From NCBI RefSeq assembly GCF_020379485.1, contig NC_063436.1, forward strand, positions 29,634,423 through 29,698,422: 64,000 nt of DNA, in the 5' to 3' direction. Shown one piece after another: positions 9,233 to 20,100 of this stretch; position 1 is the first letter of the stretch, and every line of letters starts with the position of its first letter. The position numbers were made by a program, and so were the translations under genes. This DNA comes from Brassica napus (lineage: Eukaryota; Streptophyta; Magnoliopsida; Brassicales; Brassicaceae). A model generated the notes under the pieces. That model worked only from the letters and a program-made list of their open reading frames with translations. It did not search any database and had not been told where the DNA came from.

Positions 9233-11560
9233 TCATATGCATGTTCTGAGTGAGCTATTATGCCATCCAAACCCCAAATCTCCTTCAAATAACTCAGCTT
9301 GGCTCTGTTCCTGTTACATTGAAAGTAAATAATCATTTTGAATAAATTTAGCATTCTTTCCAAAAAAAAAAGAAGTAAATAATCATTAAATCTACTAGTG
9401 CAAAAATGGGCAAAGCAAATGGTTTGTTTATACCTTTGGCGTCATGGAGTTGACAATATCATCCAAGGAACCAGCATTTGAAGGCATTGAACCATTCTCT
9501 AGCTTCTGTTGTCCCACAAATAAACCTTCAATTGGATTGCTACTTCTCAATAGTTGAGCATCAGTCATTGGACCTAAGTTGTTCGCAGGCTGCTGCTTCA
9601 TCTGTAATGGATCAATAAAGCCTGCTTGTGCAGCATCTGAGTTGCAGAAGTGGTTCCATTCCAAGGCGTCTGGTTTTGAATGAACACCACTCTGTGGAAT
9701 GTTGGTTGACAATAAAGCGTTTGACCAATCATCAAGACGCTTGTTGATCTCGAAATGGGGAGACAACCCTGGGTTCAAGGATGGATATGATGACTGCTGG
9801 TGACCCTGGAGAACCAACTGATTATTGGGAGCAACCATTAGAGAGCTTTGTTGTGAAGTAAAGCTCGGAAAAGCCTTGTTGTTAAGATCATCTAATGGTG
9901 GAATTGGCATTCCCTGAAGTACATAACCTCCATCATTGTGGTTACGAGGAAGCGACGATGACACATGTGGGAACACTCCTCCAAAGGAGTTTAGGCGACC
10001 AAGAGGATAATGCCTCATGGTGGCAGCTCCACCATGGAACTGACCTGATCCAAGAGGTATCTGCCGTTGGTTGTGGAAGCCGCCAAGCCCTTTGAGAGCA
10101 CTCATTTGCATGAAGTGTGAGTCTATAGCCGCCATGTTAGCTTGTTGATTAGCTTCATTTGTTATTTTCTTCAACGCAGAGCGGAACTTCTGCAACCAGA
10201 AGACATTGTAGTTATGTTAGTGGAAACCTTATTAACCAACATGGCCGGATCTGAGCACAACCTTACAAAACATCGGCCTTAGCCTCCAAAAATTTTAAAC
10301 ATTTTTTATATAGCCATAAGCCTTCAAATCATGAAAACAAATTTTAATGAAATTTTTTAAAAAAATATCTATAGCCTCTAAAATTTCAGGGATCCTAACG
10401 AATAAAAAGAATAATGGCCTCACACACACACCTGAAGGTGGCTAGCAACATTCTCTCTTGTGAGCTTATCAACATTCATCAGCTCAAGAATTTTTTTCGG
10501 TTGAGCTTCTGCATCATTTCAACTTATCAATCAGAAAAAAAAATTACTACGCAAAAGAAACTAACTAAGAGATGAGATCAAAGAATCATTTACTCTCAAC
10601 TCCCAAATGATCAACAGCTGCTAAGAACTTATTGTGCAGCTCGCGAGTCCAGAGAACACGTGGCTTCTTCTGAGCCGTTGGATCATCGTTCTCATTCCCT
10701 CTTTCTTCATCTTCTTCTTCCACCTCTTCAAACTGATCTTTACGTTTCCTGTTTGCTTTCACACCGTTCTGATCAGAGTTTCCTTGGGAATGATCATCAT
10801 TAATCACAATGCTCTTCATCTTCTTGAACTTGCTTTTCCTCACCACGTGTTGCCATATGTTCTTGAGCTCCTCAATACGCACCGGTTTAAGTAGATAGTC
10901 GCAGGCACCGTGCTTGACTCCTTTCATCACATACTTCGGATCGCTATGAGCAGACAACACTGCAAAATAATAATCAAATCATCACGTCACAAAGATCAAT
11001 ACAGAAACTAAACACAAGAGAGAATGGATTGTGCTTACTTATGACAGGTAAGTCCATTTCAAGACCAACGAGCTCAAGCAGCTTGAAACCGTCCATGTCT
11101 GGCATGTCGACATCGCTAATAACGAGATCAAACTTGTTCTTGTTCTCCCTCAACAGCTCCAGTGCGGTCTGCGCACTGTCCGTTGTTGTAACTGCACATA
11201 TAATTAATTACCCCAAAGTAATTAGCTTTGCAATAATTTCCCCAAAAAAACTCTGTTTTTTTTTAAATAAACCAAGTCAAAAGATTTAAAGTCTGAAACT
11301 TTGATTTTTATAGTAGCATATATGCAGAGAATTAATACAACTTCAAATAATGAATCTATCTAGATCTTAATTTTGATTACTCAAAAGCAAATATGTGTGA
11401 AAACATTAAGAGAGAGAGAGAGAGAGAAGGGACCATGGTATTGGCAGCGGTGAAGGAGAGTTTCGAGAATACGGAGACAAGTTTGGTCATCGTCAACGGC
11501 AAGAACTCTCATCCCCACTGGAAACTGGTCCACTGCTTCAAAATCTTGTTCCACAGTCAT
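9233..11560 (-). CDS. ARR10: Type-B two-component response regulator (ARR10-like)
   Basis: Six exons on the minus strand: 11434-11560, 11039-11191, 10594-10959, 10432-10508, 9434-10189 and 9233-9310. All phases agree, giving 518 residues. The N-terminal receiver domain contains the acidic pair in LAVDDDQTC, the phospho-acceptor D69 in [11 protein letters not shown] and the lysine of YLLKPVR. A Lys-rich, acidic linker follows, then the GARP/Myb-like DNA-binding domain ([20 protein letters not shown] ... [19 protein letters not shown]). A Gln/Asn-rich activation region ends the protein, and the last 78-bp exon encodes a short [16 protein letters not shown] tail. Type-B ARRs are nuclear transcription activators of the cytokinin phosphorelay and bind GAT-type sites. 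The gene neighbours BAT1 as At4g31920 does. No damage was seen. Confidence 0.93.
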
Positions 11561-14500
11561 CTTCTTTGGAGATTTTCAACACAGACAAGAACTAGGAATT
11601 GAAGTAGAACAAGGACTTTGGAAACAAATATGATTATTAGTAGTAGATTATATAAAGATCCAATGAATGGGTCTGTAAAAGAGATAATGATTTACGAGAA
11701 CTTTTTTATGAGAGTAAAAGTTTTATTTTTCATCTGACGAGATAGGAAGAAAAGCAAAAGAGAATCTAAGCTATATATGGTTAACTCAAAAACTCTGTGT
11801 ATGTGATAAGTCTTCAAGACTGGCCAATTAAAACTCATTTGAGGAATTTTCTTCTTTTTAAAAAATATGTATTTTTCTTTTTATCTTTTCTTACCGCTAG
11901 AAAACAAAAGACATTTTCGGACGAGAATCTGTTAGAAAATTCAGTGAAACGATCGATCATTTGTACGTGAGAGTCACGCGCCTCAAGGACCGGAGTTCTG
12001 TCATTGGGTTTGGTTGGCTTCTTTTGACTGTCTAGGAACTTGTCGGTTCAATTTTAACCAAGTCTCGGTTCGGTTTATATACTTGTCGATTATAATCATA
12101 CTAGATTATATACTTCCTCCTCATCATCCACATTTCGACTTAGATTTTTTTTTTTACTTTTTATTTATGTATAGAAATGTGGATGATGAGGAGGAAGAGG
12201 CCAAACCGGAATCGTCAACGGAATATTCTGGTATAACTAAAATTATTGATTTTTTAGTTGGATAATGATGTTAATTACTTAGGGAAGAAAACTTATAGGA
12301 ATGTAAATAAAGATAAGAATGGATAGAAATGGGAAAGTGTTTATGTATATGATTCTGTATATCATGTAATTAAGATTTGAGATATGTTTCATATATTGTA
12401 CAGAGTATTGAAGGCAGGAAATATAATTTTTAGATATTGCATAAATGAAAACTTTCCTAAATCTATGTCTTTCGATTTATTGACCGTCAAAATCGACTGT
12501 GTGGCAAACTGATTTATCATAGCAATTAACTGCAAATTATAGTAATTTAAATTTAAAAATTAAAATAAAATAATAACTGAGAAAAGACAGGCTTTTAGAG
12601 AGAGCATGGTGAAAGTTGGGAAGTGCGAGACACGCGTGAGCGTACTTCATGGCTTTTCCCTCTTTCGTGCAGTTTCAGAAAGATTCAGAAAAAATACGTA
12701 TCCATAATAAAGAACTAATAATGGCTAGTGCCGATGATATTTTAAACACAAGTACATTGTTACTTGGATAAACTTTTTTTTTAATAATACTTGGATAATA
12801 TTTCACTCTAGTTATACGATATTTAGAAGAAGAAAAGTATGATTAGAAAGATGTTTACAATTTAGCAGATTCCGTGTAACGTTAAAAGGACTTAAGTCAA
12901 TGTAATTGCTAGATTAAACACGATATTATCACCGGCCATTTGTATCATATTTGACTTAATTAAGTTATAATTAAAAAAATTATAAGACAGAAACTATAAG
13001 TTGAGTAGCGATGAGAGTAACGATAAATATCTTAGAATAAAAACTAAGAAGTCCTTGAAATTTGGGTCCCATCCACATTCTTAGACTAGAAACAAAAGCT
13101 TCATGAATGCAAAATAAGATCCCAATGATTTAATAGACTTTGTGTATTAATATTGTATATATCATAACAATCATATTGTATGCTTTCTTGGATTGGTCAC
13201 CTACCGTGTTCGTTTATGTACCTCTCATTTCCTATTATACTATAAAGTATCCTACCTCAGAAAACGAATTTTCTTTTGGCTTAGATTAACAAGATAAACA
13301 TTATGATCATTGTCTATACTGAATATGCAAGTTAAATGATTTAATACTACATTTATATAACGTTTTGTTCTCCAATATTATAACAAAATCCAAGGATACC
13401 AAAAAAACAAAAACTACAAACTGTAACTCCTAAACGTTTCTAGTTTATCAAGCAACTCAAAAATTCTTACCTATAATCAAAATTAATAATATCAGAAATA
13501 TTTTCTGTATAGAAAAAAAACTGATAAAACTGCTATTGACGAGTGACAAGGCTTGATAACCATAGAATAAATGAAAGCATATTTAAGATTTCACTTTTTC
13601 AAAGAAAATCAACATACGTCCGATGCAATGCATTGGAAAATAAAAGACAACTATCTAATACAAATTATTATCATTAATAGTTCCCCTAGTTTTTTTTCGT
13701 CTTCTAAAGTGGCAAAAGAGAGATTAAAGAAATATGTTTTCTAGAAGATCCATGTTATGCACCAAATCTGTCAAGATTCTACAACTTAGTTATTGGAATT
13801 CACTTGTCATTAGCTACTCTCATTGGCTATGGCTCGTAATCTCATATATATATATAAACACAATATTCACATTTAAACATGATAGAGAAGATGTTATAAC
13901 AGCAACACTTTGGTGTAATGTTTATTAAAAATGAAAAAAAAAAGATGCTGAAAGACTAGAATGTAAAAGAAAACAAACAACTAATAATAAATGAAGGGGA
14001 AAATCAAAATGAATCTAAGCTGAGTTAATCTTGTCTCCCACAAGGGCTAACCTCAGTATTCAATAATATGCTTCTTGTTTAGTTGCTTCCTACTCATTTC
14101 CTCTCACTTATTTATGTTTTCAACTTCTCATACATATTTGAGGAAACTACGAATGATATTTCTATTTATCGTCAACTCTAGTACATCATATCATAGTGTT
14201 TACTATTCATAGTAATCATTATCAAGTAATTATAAAACAGCTAGCTATGAACAATGGATGATGATGCATAGGATTGTTTTCATCATGAACCTTTTATTCA
14301 CTTCAATTGATGGAAAACATATTTGATAGCATGTCGTTGACTTAGTTGTAGGTCCTCGTGTTGGTTAAAAGACAAGGAGTAATCCTACTTAGCTATTATG
14401 GGGAGCTATTAACACTCTCATCATTGTTATAACACAAAGTACGAATTTTTACTGTATGACTAGTAATATTGTCATGATCATCTTCATATAGTACATGATT

Positions 14501-14569
14501 TATTCCATTTAAAACATTGTATAAACTGAGAACATGATAATCAAAAAAATGTCAAAACAATGGGAAAAT
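11561..14569. other. 3-kb intergenic region: ARR10 promoter and MAM33 3' flank
   Basis: AT-rich and without convincing coding capacity; the short open frames here lack codon bias or recognisable domains. It contains a (GA)n run just inside the first ARR10 intron edge, the ARR10 5' flank, and a perfect 24-bp inverted repeat (separate entry). In Arabidopsis these two genes are also direct neighbours. Confidence 0.6.
12113..12197. repeat. Perfect 24-bp inverted repeat, hairpin-forming
   Basis: The arm at 12113-12136 (CTTCCTCCTCATCATCCACA plus TTTC) is exactly complementary to 12174-12197, with a 37-nt T-rich spacer. It lies about 550 bp upstream of the ARR10 start. It could be a small-RNA precursor, a foldback remnant or a regulatory cruciform. 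No matching known miRNA came to mind. Confidence 0.85.
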
Positions 14570-15667
14570 TTACTTTGCGATGAATGAATTTAGCTTTCTC
14601 AACCATTGAATGAGCTCAATCCTATCTTTATTCATCATATATTCATGCAAGAAAAAGCAAAGCTCCGAGTCTATCCCTCTTACTCGCAAAAACTCTTTAA
14701 TCGCCGTCTGAAAATCATACTTCAAACTCCTGCAAAGAAACAAAAATAAAAATCACAAGTGCATTTTAACTAGAGCTAACGTTGTAAATCTAACTCACTA
14801 AACCTAAGTGATTCTAGAAAGCAGAGAGATTTGAACCGTACCCGAACTTTGGTCCCATGTAAGGCTGACCAGTGATTTTATCACGTCTAAGCATGTAAAG
14901 GTTTTGAATTTCGATACGGTTAGGCCAGACGGAACAGAGGAACTCCATGTCTTCACTCCCATCAGCCTTGGAGATGTCGACGAGCAGGCTAACGTGAAGA
15001 CGGACATCGCTCCCTGAAGCATCTAAACCGGTTCTTGGAACAGCCATAAACCCATCGAACATAGTTGCTTCCATTTTGATGGTTTCGTCTTCTCCAAATT
15101 TCCCTTTCATCACAATGCATTGCTCACCGGGACGATCCTCAACAGAGAATGATTTGAACTCAGTCGCTGGCTGGCATTAGTTTTAAAGTCAAAACAACAA
15201 TCAGAAAGAAACGGATCTCTTCCCATTTGCTTTGATATTGAACAAAACTATAGTTTCTTGATGTAAGGAACAGAACAGTGATTCTTGTCATTAATCTACC
15301 TAAGATTGACAACCCTAAACCCTAAACCCTAAACCCTAAAACCTAATTTCTAGCTGAAAACTCAGCTCTAAGGGTTTGGATAATGAAATCAGATATATAC
15401 CTGATGAGGAGGAGCATATTCCGATTGATAGTCGATCTCGTTTCTTATGATTCGAAGGAGGTTGGACCGGAAGGGAGATTGCGCCGACGCGATCGCTGCG
15501 TAGGATCGCCGCGAAGTAGTGATGTCTCGCGATTGGGGAGCTGGTAACAGAGGATAACATCGAGCCCAAGAGAGAGATGGAGATTGAGGATGAAAAGTGC
15601 GAGCTTTCGACGAGAGAGTACGGAGGAGAAGAGCCATGGAGGTTCTCATGGTCGCCGTCGACGCCAT
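14570..15667 (-). CDS. Mitochondrial glycoprotein family protein (MAM33/p32 type)
   Basis: Three exons on the minus strand (15401-15667, 14842-15170, 14570-14729), phase-consistent, give 251 residues. The N terminus is rich in Arg and Ser and poor in acids (MRTSMALLLRTLSSKARTF), as expected for a mitochondrial presequence; internal Met codons at 15649 and 15637 are alternative starts. The mature part has the conserved p32/MAM33 pattern (RPGEQCIVMKGKFGE, EDMEFLCSVWPNRIEI, MGPKFGSLKYDFQTAIKEFL, LIQWLRKLNSFI). Family members form acidic doughnut-shaped trimers in the mitochondrial matrix and are linked to respiratory or ribosome assembly. It corresponds by position to At4g31930 and is divergently transcribed from RPL39. 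Confidence 0.9.
15312..15341. repeat. Interstitial telomere-like repeat
   Basis: Four tandem CCCTAAA-type units (plant telomere heptamer, written as AACCCTAAACCCTAAACCC onward) lie in intron 1 of the mitochondrial glycoprotein gene, about 60 bp from its exon 1. Such telo-boxes are common near genes for translation and mitochondrial functions. Confidence 0.9.
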
Positions 15668-15950
15668 TAGGGCCTCGTTTGAGTGGTTTTCTGATTCGAG
15701 AAGGTGGTGGGAGTTTCAATTGAGCTTAACCGGAATTGAACCGGATCGAAATAGCTGGGCCGATTGTGTTTTTTATTTTAGTGATAATAGAAAGAATCAA
15801 TGGGCTTGAGTATAGCTACTAATTATGTATGGGCCTTAACAGTTTAAAAGGCCCATCCATTACTTGACTAGGGTTTCCTCTTATAAGTTAAAAAACGTTA
15901 GTCGCCATTTCTACTCGTTTCTGCGCAGCTGCACATCCCACGACGTCAAG
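15668..15950. promoter_or_regulatory. Bidirectional promoter between MAM33-like gene and RPL39
   Basis: Only 283 bp separate the two divergent start codons. The interval holds site II-type GGCCCA elements on both strands (ATGGGCC at 15829, AGGCCCAT at about 15849) and a telo-box TAGGGTTT at 15869, followed by a TATA-like TTATAAG. This combination is the standard plant ribosomal-protein promoter layout, so co-regulation with growth is likely (inference). Confidence 0.75.
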
Positions 15951-16526
15951 ATGGTAAGCCTCTCTGGTTGTTTCGATTAATCGTTTGTTTCTCCTGTTTG
16001 AATTGAGTTAAGAGCTTGATTATTAGCTAGAAAATGAAACGAAAGTATTGATTTTTGTTATTGTTGTTTGTGTGAAATGGAAACGGAACAGCCGTCGCAC
16101 AAGTCGTTTATGATCAAGAAGAAGCTGGCCAAGAAGCAGAGGCAGAACAGGCCTATTCCTCACTGGATTCGTCTTCGTACCGACAACACTATCAGGTTCG
16201 ACCATAAATTTTCGTTTTTTTATTTTTAATTTCCCAATCTGTCGAATAGAAACATGTAGTTCGAGTTAGGACGGAGACAGTGAGTTAGTTCGGGAACCAG
16301 AGATGTGTAGCCGTCTTGCTGTTGATTTAGGGCAGAAGACAGTGAGTGAGTTCGGGAACCAGAGATCTGTAGTTGTCTATGTGTGTTGATTTAGGACATA
16401 GACAGTGAGACATTTAAGTGAGTTCTGAAACGAGACATTATTTTTTGTTCTAATGGCTTCGTGTTTGTTTTTTTCAGGTACAATGCCAAGCGCAGGCACT
16501 GGCGTAGAACCAAGCTCGGATTCTAG
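15951..16526 (+). CDS. RPL39: 60S ribosomal protein eL39
   Basis: Three exons: 15951-15953 (only the ATG), 16092-16195 and 16478-16526, giving the family-standard 51 residues. Conserved features visible are [37 protein letters not shown] and the C-terminal [11 protein letters not shown]. The protein is small and very basic and lines the exit tunnel of the cytosolic large ribosomal subunit. The first intron begins immediately after the start codon, an arrangement common in plant ribosomal-protein genes. The second intron carries a 66-bp tandem repeat. By position it matches At4g31985. Confidence 0.97.
16266..16435 (+). repeat. Tandem repeat in RPL39 intron 2
   Basis: About 2.5 copies of a ~66-bp unit sharing GACAGTGAGTKAGTTCGGG, AACCAGAGATSTGTAG and TGTTGATTTAGG. 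The last copy is truncated and diverged. Confidence 0.85.
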
Positions 16527-17177
16527 ATGAAAGCTTCATCTAAAAGTCTCTTGTTTTCTGTTCGGTTTAGCCTTTCCTCTTATGTTGTGACATTTTCATT
16601 TCCTTTTGTAAGACTTATCTCGTGATTTTCCATCAAATTTTCTATTTATAAAATGACATCTTTGCAGACGTGTTATTTGTTTGTCCAAGTTTCTTGTTTA
16701 TTGGTTGATTTCATATCAACTTCTGGCAATTTAGACCATGGATTAGGATTTATTTATCTTACTTATAGACTGACCTATGAATAAATGGGTTCTTTGATGT
16801 GTTCCCAATCTGTTCTATTGGTACTTTGTGCTTGCTTAGAATCTTACAAACTTCTTGTTCTATGTAGTTGATTCTGAAAATAACTGTAAGCACTCAGAAG
16901 TATGTTTTATGTAGCAGACGATGTAAAAGATATTAGAACGTTAAACAATAAAAACAATCAAGACTCGAGAGATAAGTAAAAACTATTGCTCCTCTATCAA
17001 TGGGAGTATCCGAGTACAACAATGCTTCTGAAAACACAATTAAAGGTTCCTTGACAAAATGTCTAGCCATCATTGTGCTTATTCAATTAGCCATCTCTTT
17101 CAAATAAGTTCAAGAAGATGCTAAAAGGGTATATTATATAACTTAAATTCTTATTGTCAACTTATGGAGACCAAAAC
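16527..17177. other. Convergent intergenic region RPL39 / ASP5
   Basis: Holds both 3' UTRs. A 20-bp string TACTTTGTGCTTGCTTAGAA at about 16821 recurs near 23164, inside the large ASP5 intron. No other element was recognised. Confidence 0.55.
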
Positions 17178-20100
17178 TCAGCTTACGTTATGGTATGAGT
17201 CGATGATGGCATCGGCAAGATACTCACATTTCGCCATAGATAATCCAGCAAGCGATATCCTCCCGTCTTTAGTCATGTACACATGCCACTTGTTCGTCAT
17301 GTTATCACTCTGCTCATTTCACAACAACAAAAAAAAACACAATGCAAACTCAAAACCCATTGTCTCAACAAAGCCAATGAGTATGAACATTTTGAGGAAT
17401 AAGCAAACCTGAGCTTTGTTGAGGCCGGTGAATGAGAACATGCCAATTTGCTTCAGAATGAAAGACCAGTCCTTACCACTCTTGTCTTTTGAAACCAAGC
17501 TATCGTACAACCTTTGTCTCACTGTCTTTATCCTCCCCGCCATCATTTCCATCTCTGCTTTCCATTCACCGAACATAGTTGCATCTCCCACCACATTAGC
17601 CACGATCCTCGCTCCATGAACTGGTGGGTTCGAGTACATAGGCCTAGCAATCCTTTTCAACTGGCTCTTCACCCTGAAAAGGAAGTAGTGTCACTCTGGA
17701 AATTTCTGTAAATAATAAGAAATTTGATTTAAGTGTTTTATTACCTTGTAGCGGCATCGGCTGAAGAGCAGACAACATTGATTGCACCAATTCTTTCAGC
17801 ATAAAGACCCAAGTTTTTACTATATGACTGAGCAACAAAAAACTCCATTCCACGCTCAGCAAATAATCTCACAGATGCTGCATCTTCATCAAGGCTTCCA
17901 CTAGCAAATCCCTGGAATATAAGTGTGCATGTAGCATCAAAAAAAAGTTGAGTAGCTCTCTTGGAAATTACTCACAAGCAAGTTTCTAAAAAATCAATCT
18001 AGGCGGTAAATATATAAATCATAGCCGAAATGATTTTCTTAAAATTCGATTGAAGTTCAAATTGGTTTAAACTATCCTAATCTAACCTATACTAAAAGGG
18101 TTATATGAGCATCAGTGAAGCTGTCCACGTAGGACAATTAAATCAGCCAATAAAAAACAATTATTTTGCCACGTCATATCAGTTCAAATCGAAATGCATA
18201 AAAACAGGCTTCTTCATGTGGGTTTATAATATTAAGGATTGGCCCAGATCGAGCCCACCTCTCAAATGAAACGTTGATCGTTTCTTTCATACGGACTCCG
18301 TCTTCTCCGTTTCCTATACCAGTAAATCTCCATTAGTCTCTTCAACAATCAATTATGTTCTTCACTCCCCTCTTAAAGAATTCGTTTCACTTCCCTTTCT
18401 TTCTACTCCTTTATAAACTGCTTCATCTACACTTATCTCAAATAAATCTGAAACTCTCCTAAGCTAAAGTAATGGTGATGAAACCCTAGACGGAAGTCTC
18501 GAGCTCTACCTCTTCGTCTTCTTCGGTTGATACCACAGTGATTCAGTTCGATTGATCCAGTTCGAGATTTTTTTTTTCAGGTTTGGATTGCAATGTTTGG
18601 GTTGAAGAAGCCTCTGGAAAGACTTTCCAAGCATCATAAGCCTTCTTCTTCTGCTTCTGCCTCCAAGTCGAATCCTTTTGATTCAGTTGATGAATCAGAT
18701 GGCAATAAAAAGCACACCTTGAAGCCATCAAACAAGATCTCCCCTCAACCTTCCCTACCTACTACTAAGAAGAATCACGGCTTCAACCCTTTTGACGATG
18801 TGACGATGAGGAGGTGGTTGAGAAGAGATTGAAACCTTCTTTCAAGAATCATTTCCGTGAATCAGGAGGCGTGGAGAACCAGACGGTTCAAGAACTTGAG
18901 AGCTATGCTGTGTACAAGTCCGAGGAGACCACCAAGACCGTGCCAGGGATAAGTAGCGCAAGGGATAAGATTTCCTTATCATCAAAACAAGGAGAGAAAA
19001 TCACGAGGACTCACCACAAGGCTGTTGACATCGATCATGATCTCACTCGGGTAAAAAGAGATGAGATTGAGATTTTTATAAATTATGAGAAACTTATTGT
19101 TATGTTTTGTGTTTTGGTTTCAGGGTGAGAAACTTCTAGGAAGCCTCGGAGGCATTTTCTCAAGGACCTGGAAGCCTAAAAAGACTCGGTCTATAACCGG
19201 TCCTGTCATAACTAGAGGTATGCCTCTTCTTAAGAAATGAATCTCTTTTGCTTTGTTACTTCACCTAACTCCTTCATTTTTTGTTCTTCTGAGAAGGTGA
19301 ATCCCGTAAGAGAAGAGTTAACAACTTAGAGACTAGAGAAAAGCTGGGGCTGAACCATCTACCTAAACCAGATTCAAGAGCCAATGAACCTCTCCCTGAA
19401 TCAGCTGATGCTTATCAGAAAATAGAGGTGTGGATCTGTGATCTCAAATGTTCTGTTTTTGTTTGCCAGTATATTTAAGAATCATGGTGAGTCTGCTGTA
19501 TTAACAGATGGAGAAAGCAAAGCAGGACGATGGGCTTGCAGATCTAAGTGATCTACTCGGCGAACTCAAGAACATGGCTATTGATATGGGAACTGAAATC
19601 GATTAATTGGAATTAATATATTCTGAATCCATTTTGGTTGTGCTTTCTTTTAAGGGAAATATGGTAGAATCAGGGATGAGAAGGGCCGCAATACGTTGTG
19701 GAATCGAGATAGCGTTTCTTATGGATGAGAAGTGCCACAAAACATTGTGGAGTCGAGATAACGTTTCTTATTAAAAAGAGAGAGAGAGAGAGCGAATGAG
19801 CCAGGTACAAGCGATGGAGAGAATGTGGTGGAGCTTTTGTTTAGTTTTGGTTTCTGGTCAGAGAAGTACACGCAAAGGAAGCAAACATCGTTCTTATTCA
19901 GGTCATTCTTGCTCTTAAACATTTCTCAGTTTTTGTTTTCTCAGAAAGCCACATCTCTGCTATAGTGTTTCCATTTAGATTATCATCACTTTCCTTAAGT
20001 ATTGACGTGATGCTCTATCCTCGGACTCAGGAGTCAAGTAGGGTCATGTTCTGTAGTGATATATATTGCCTTCTCCTTACTGTTGCAGTATTACAAAATG

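Noticed and set aside
9073..9363. Minus-strand open frame of 96 residues
   Set aside because: It is the wrong frame over the ARR10 last exon; the spliced ARR10 model explains the sequence.
11410..11430. The (GA)n run as a regulatory GAGA element
   Set aside because: Sits within the first intron of ARR10 beside the donor site; a simple repeat with no supporting context.
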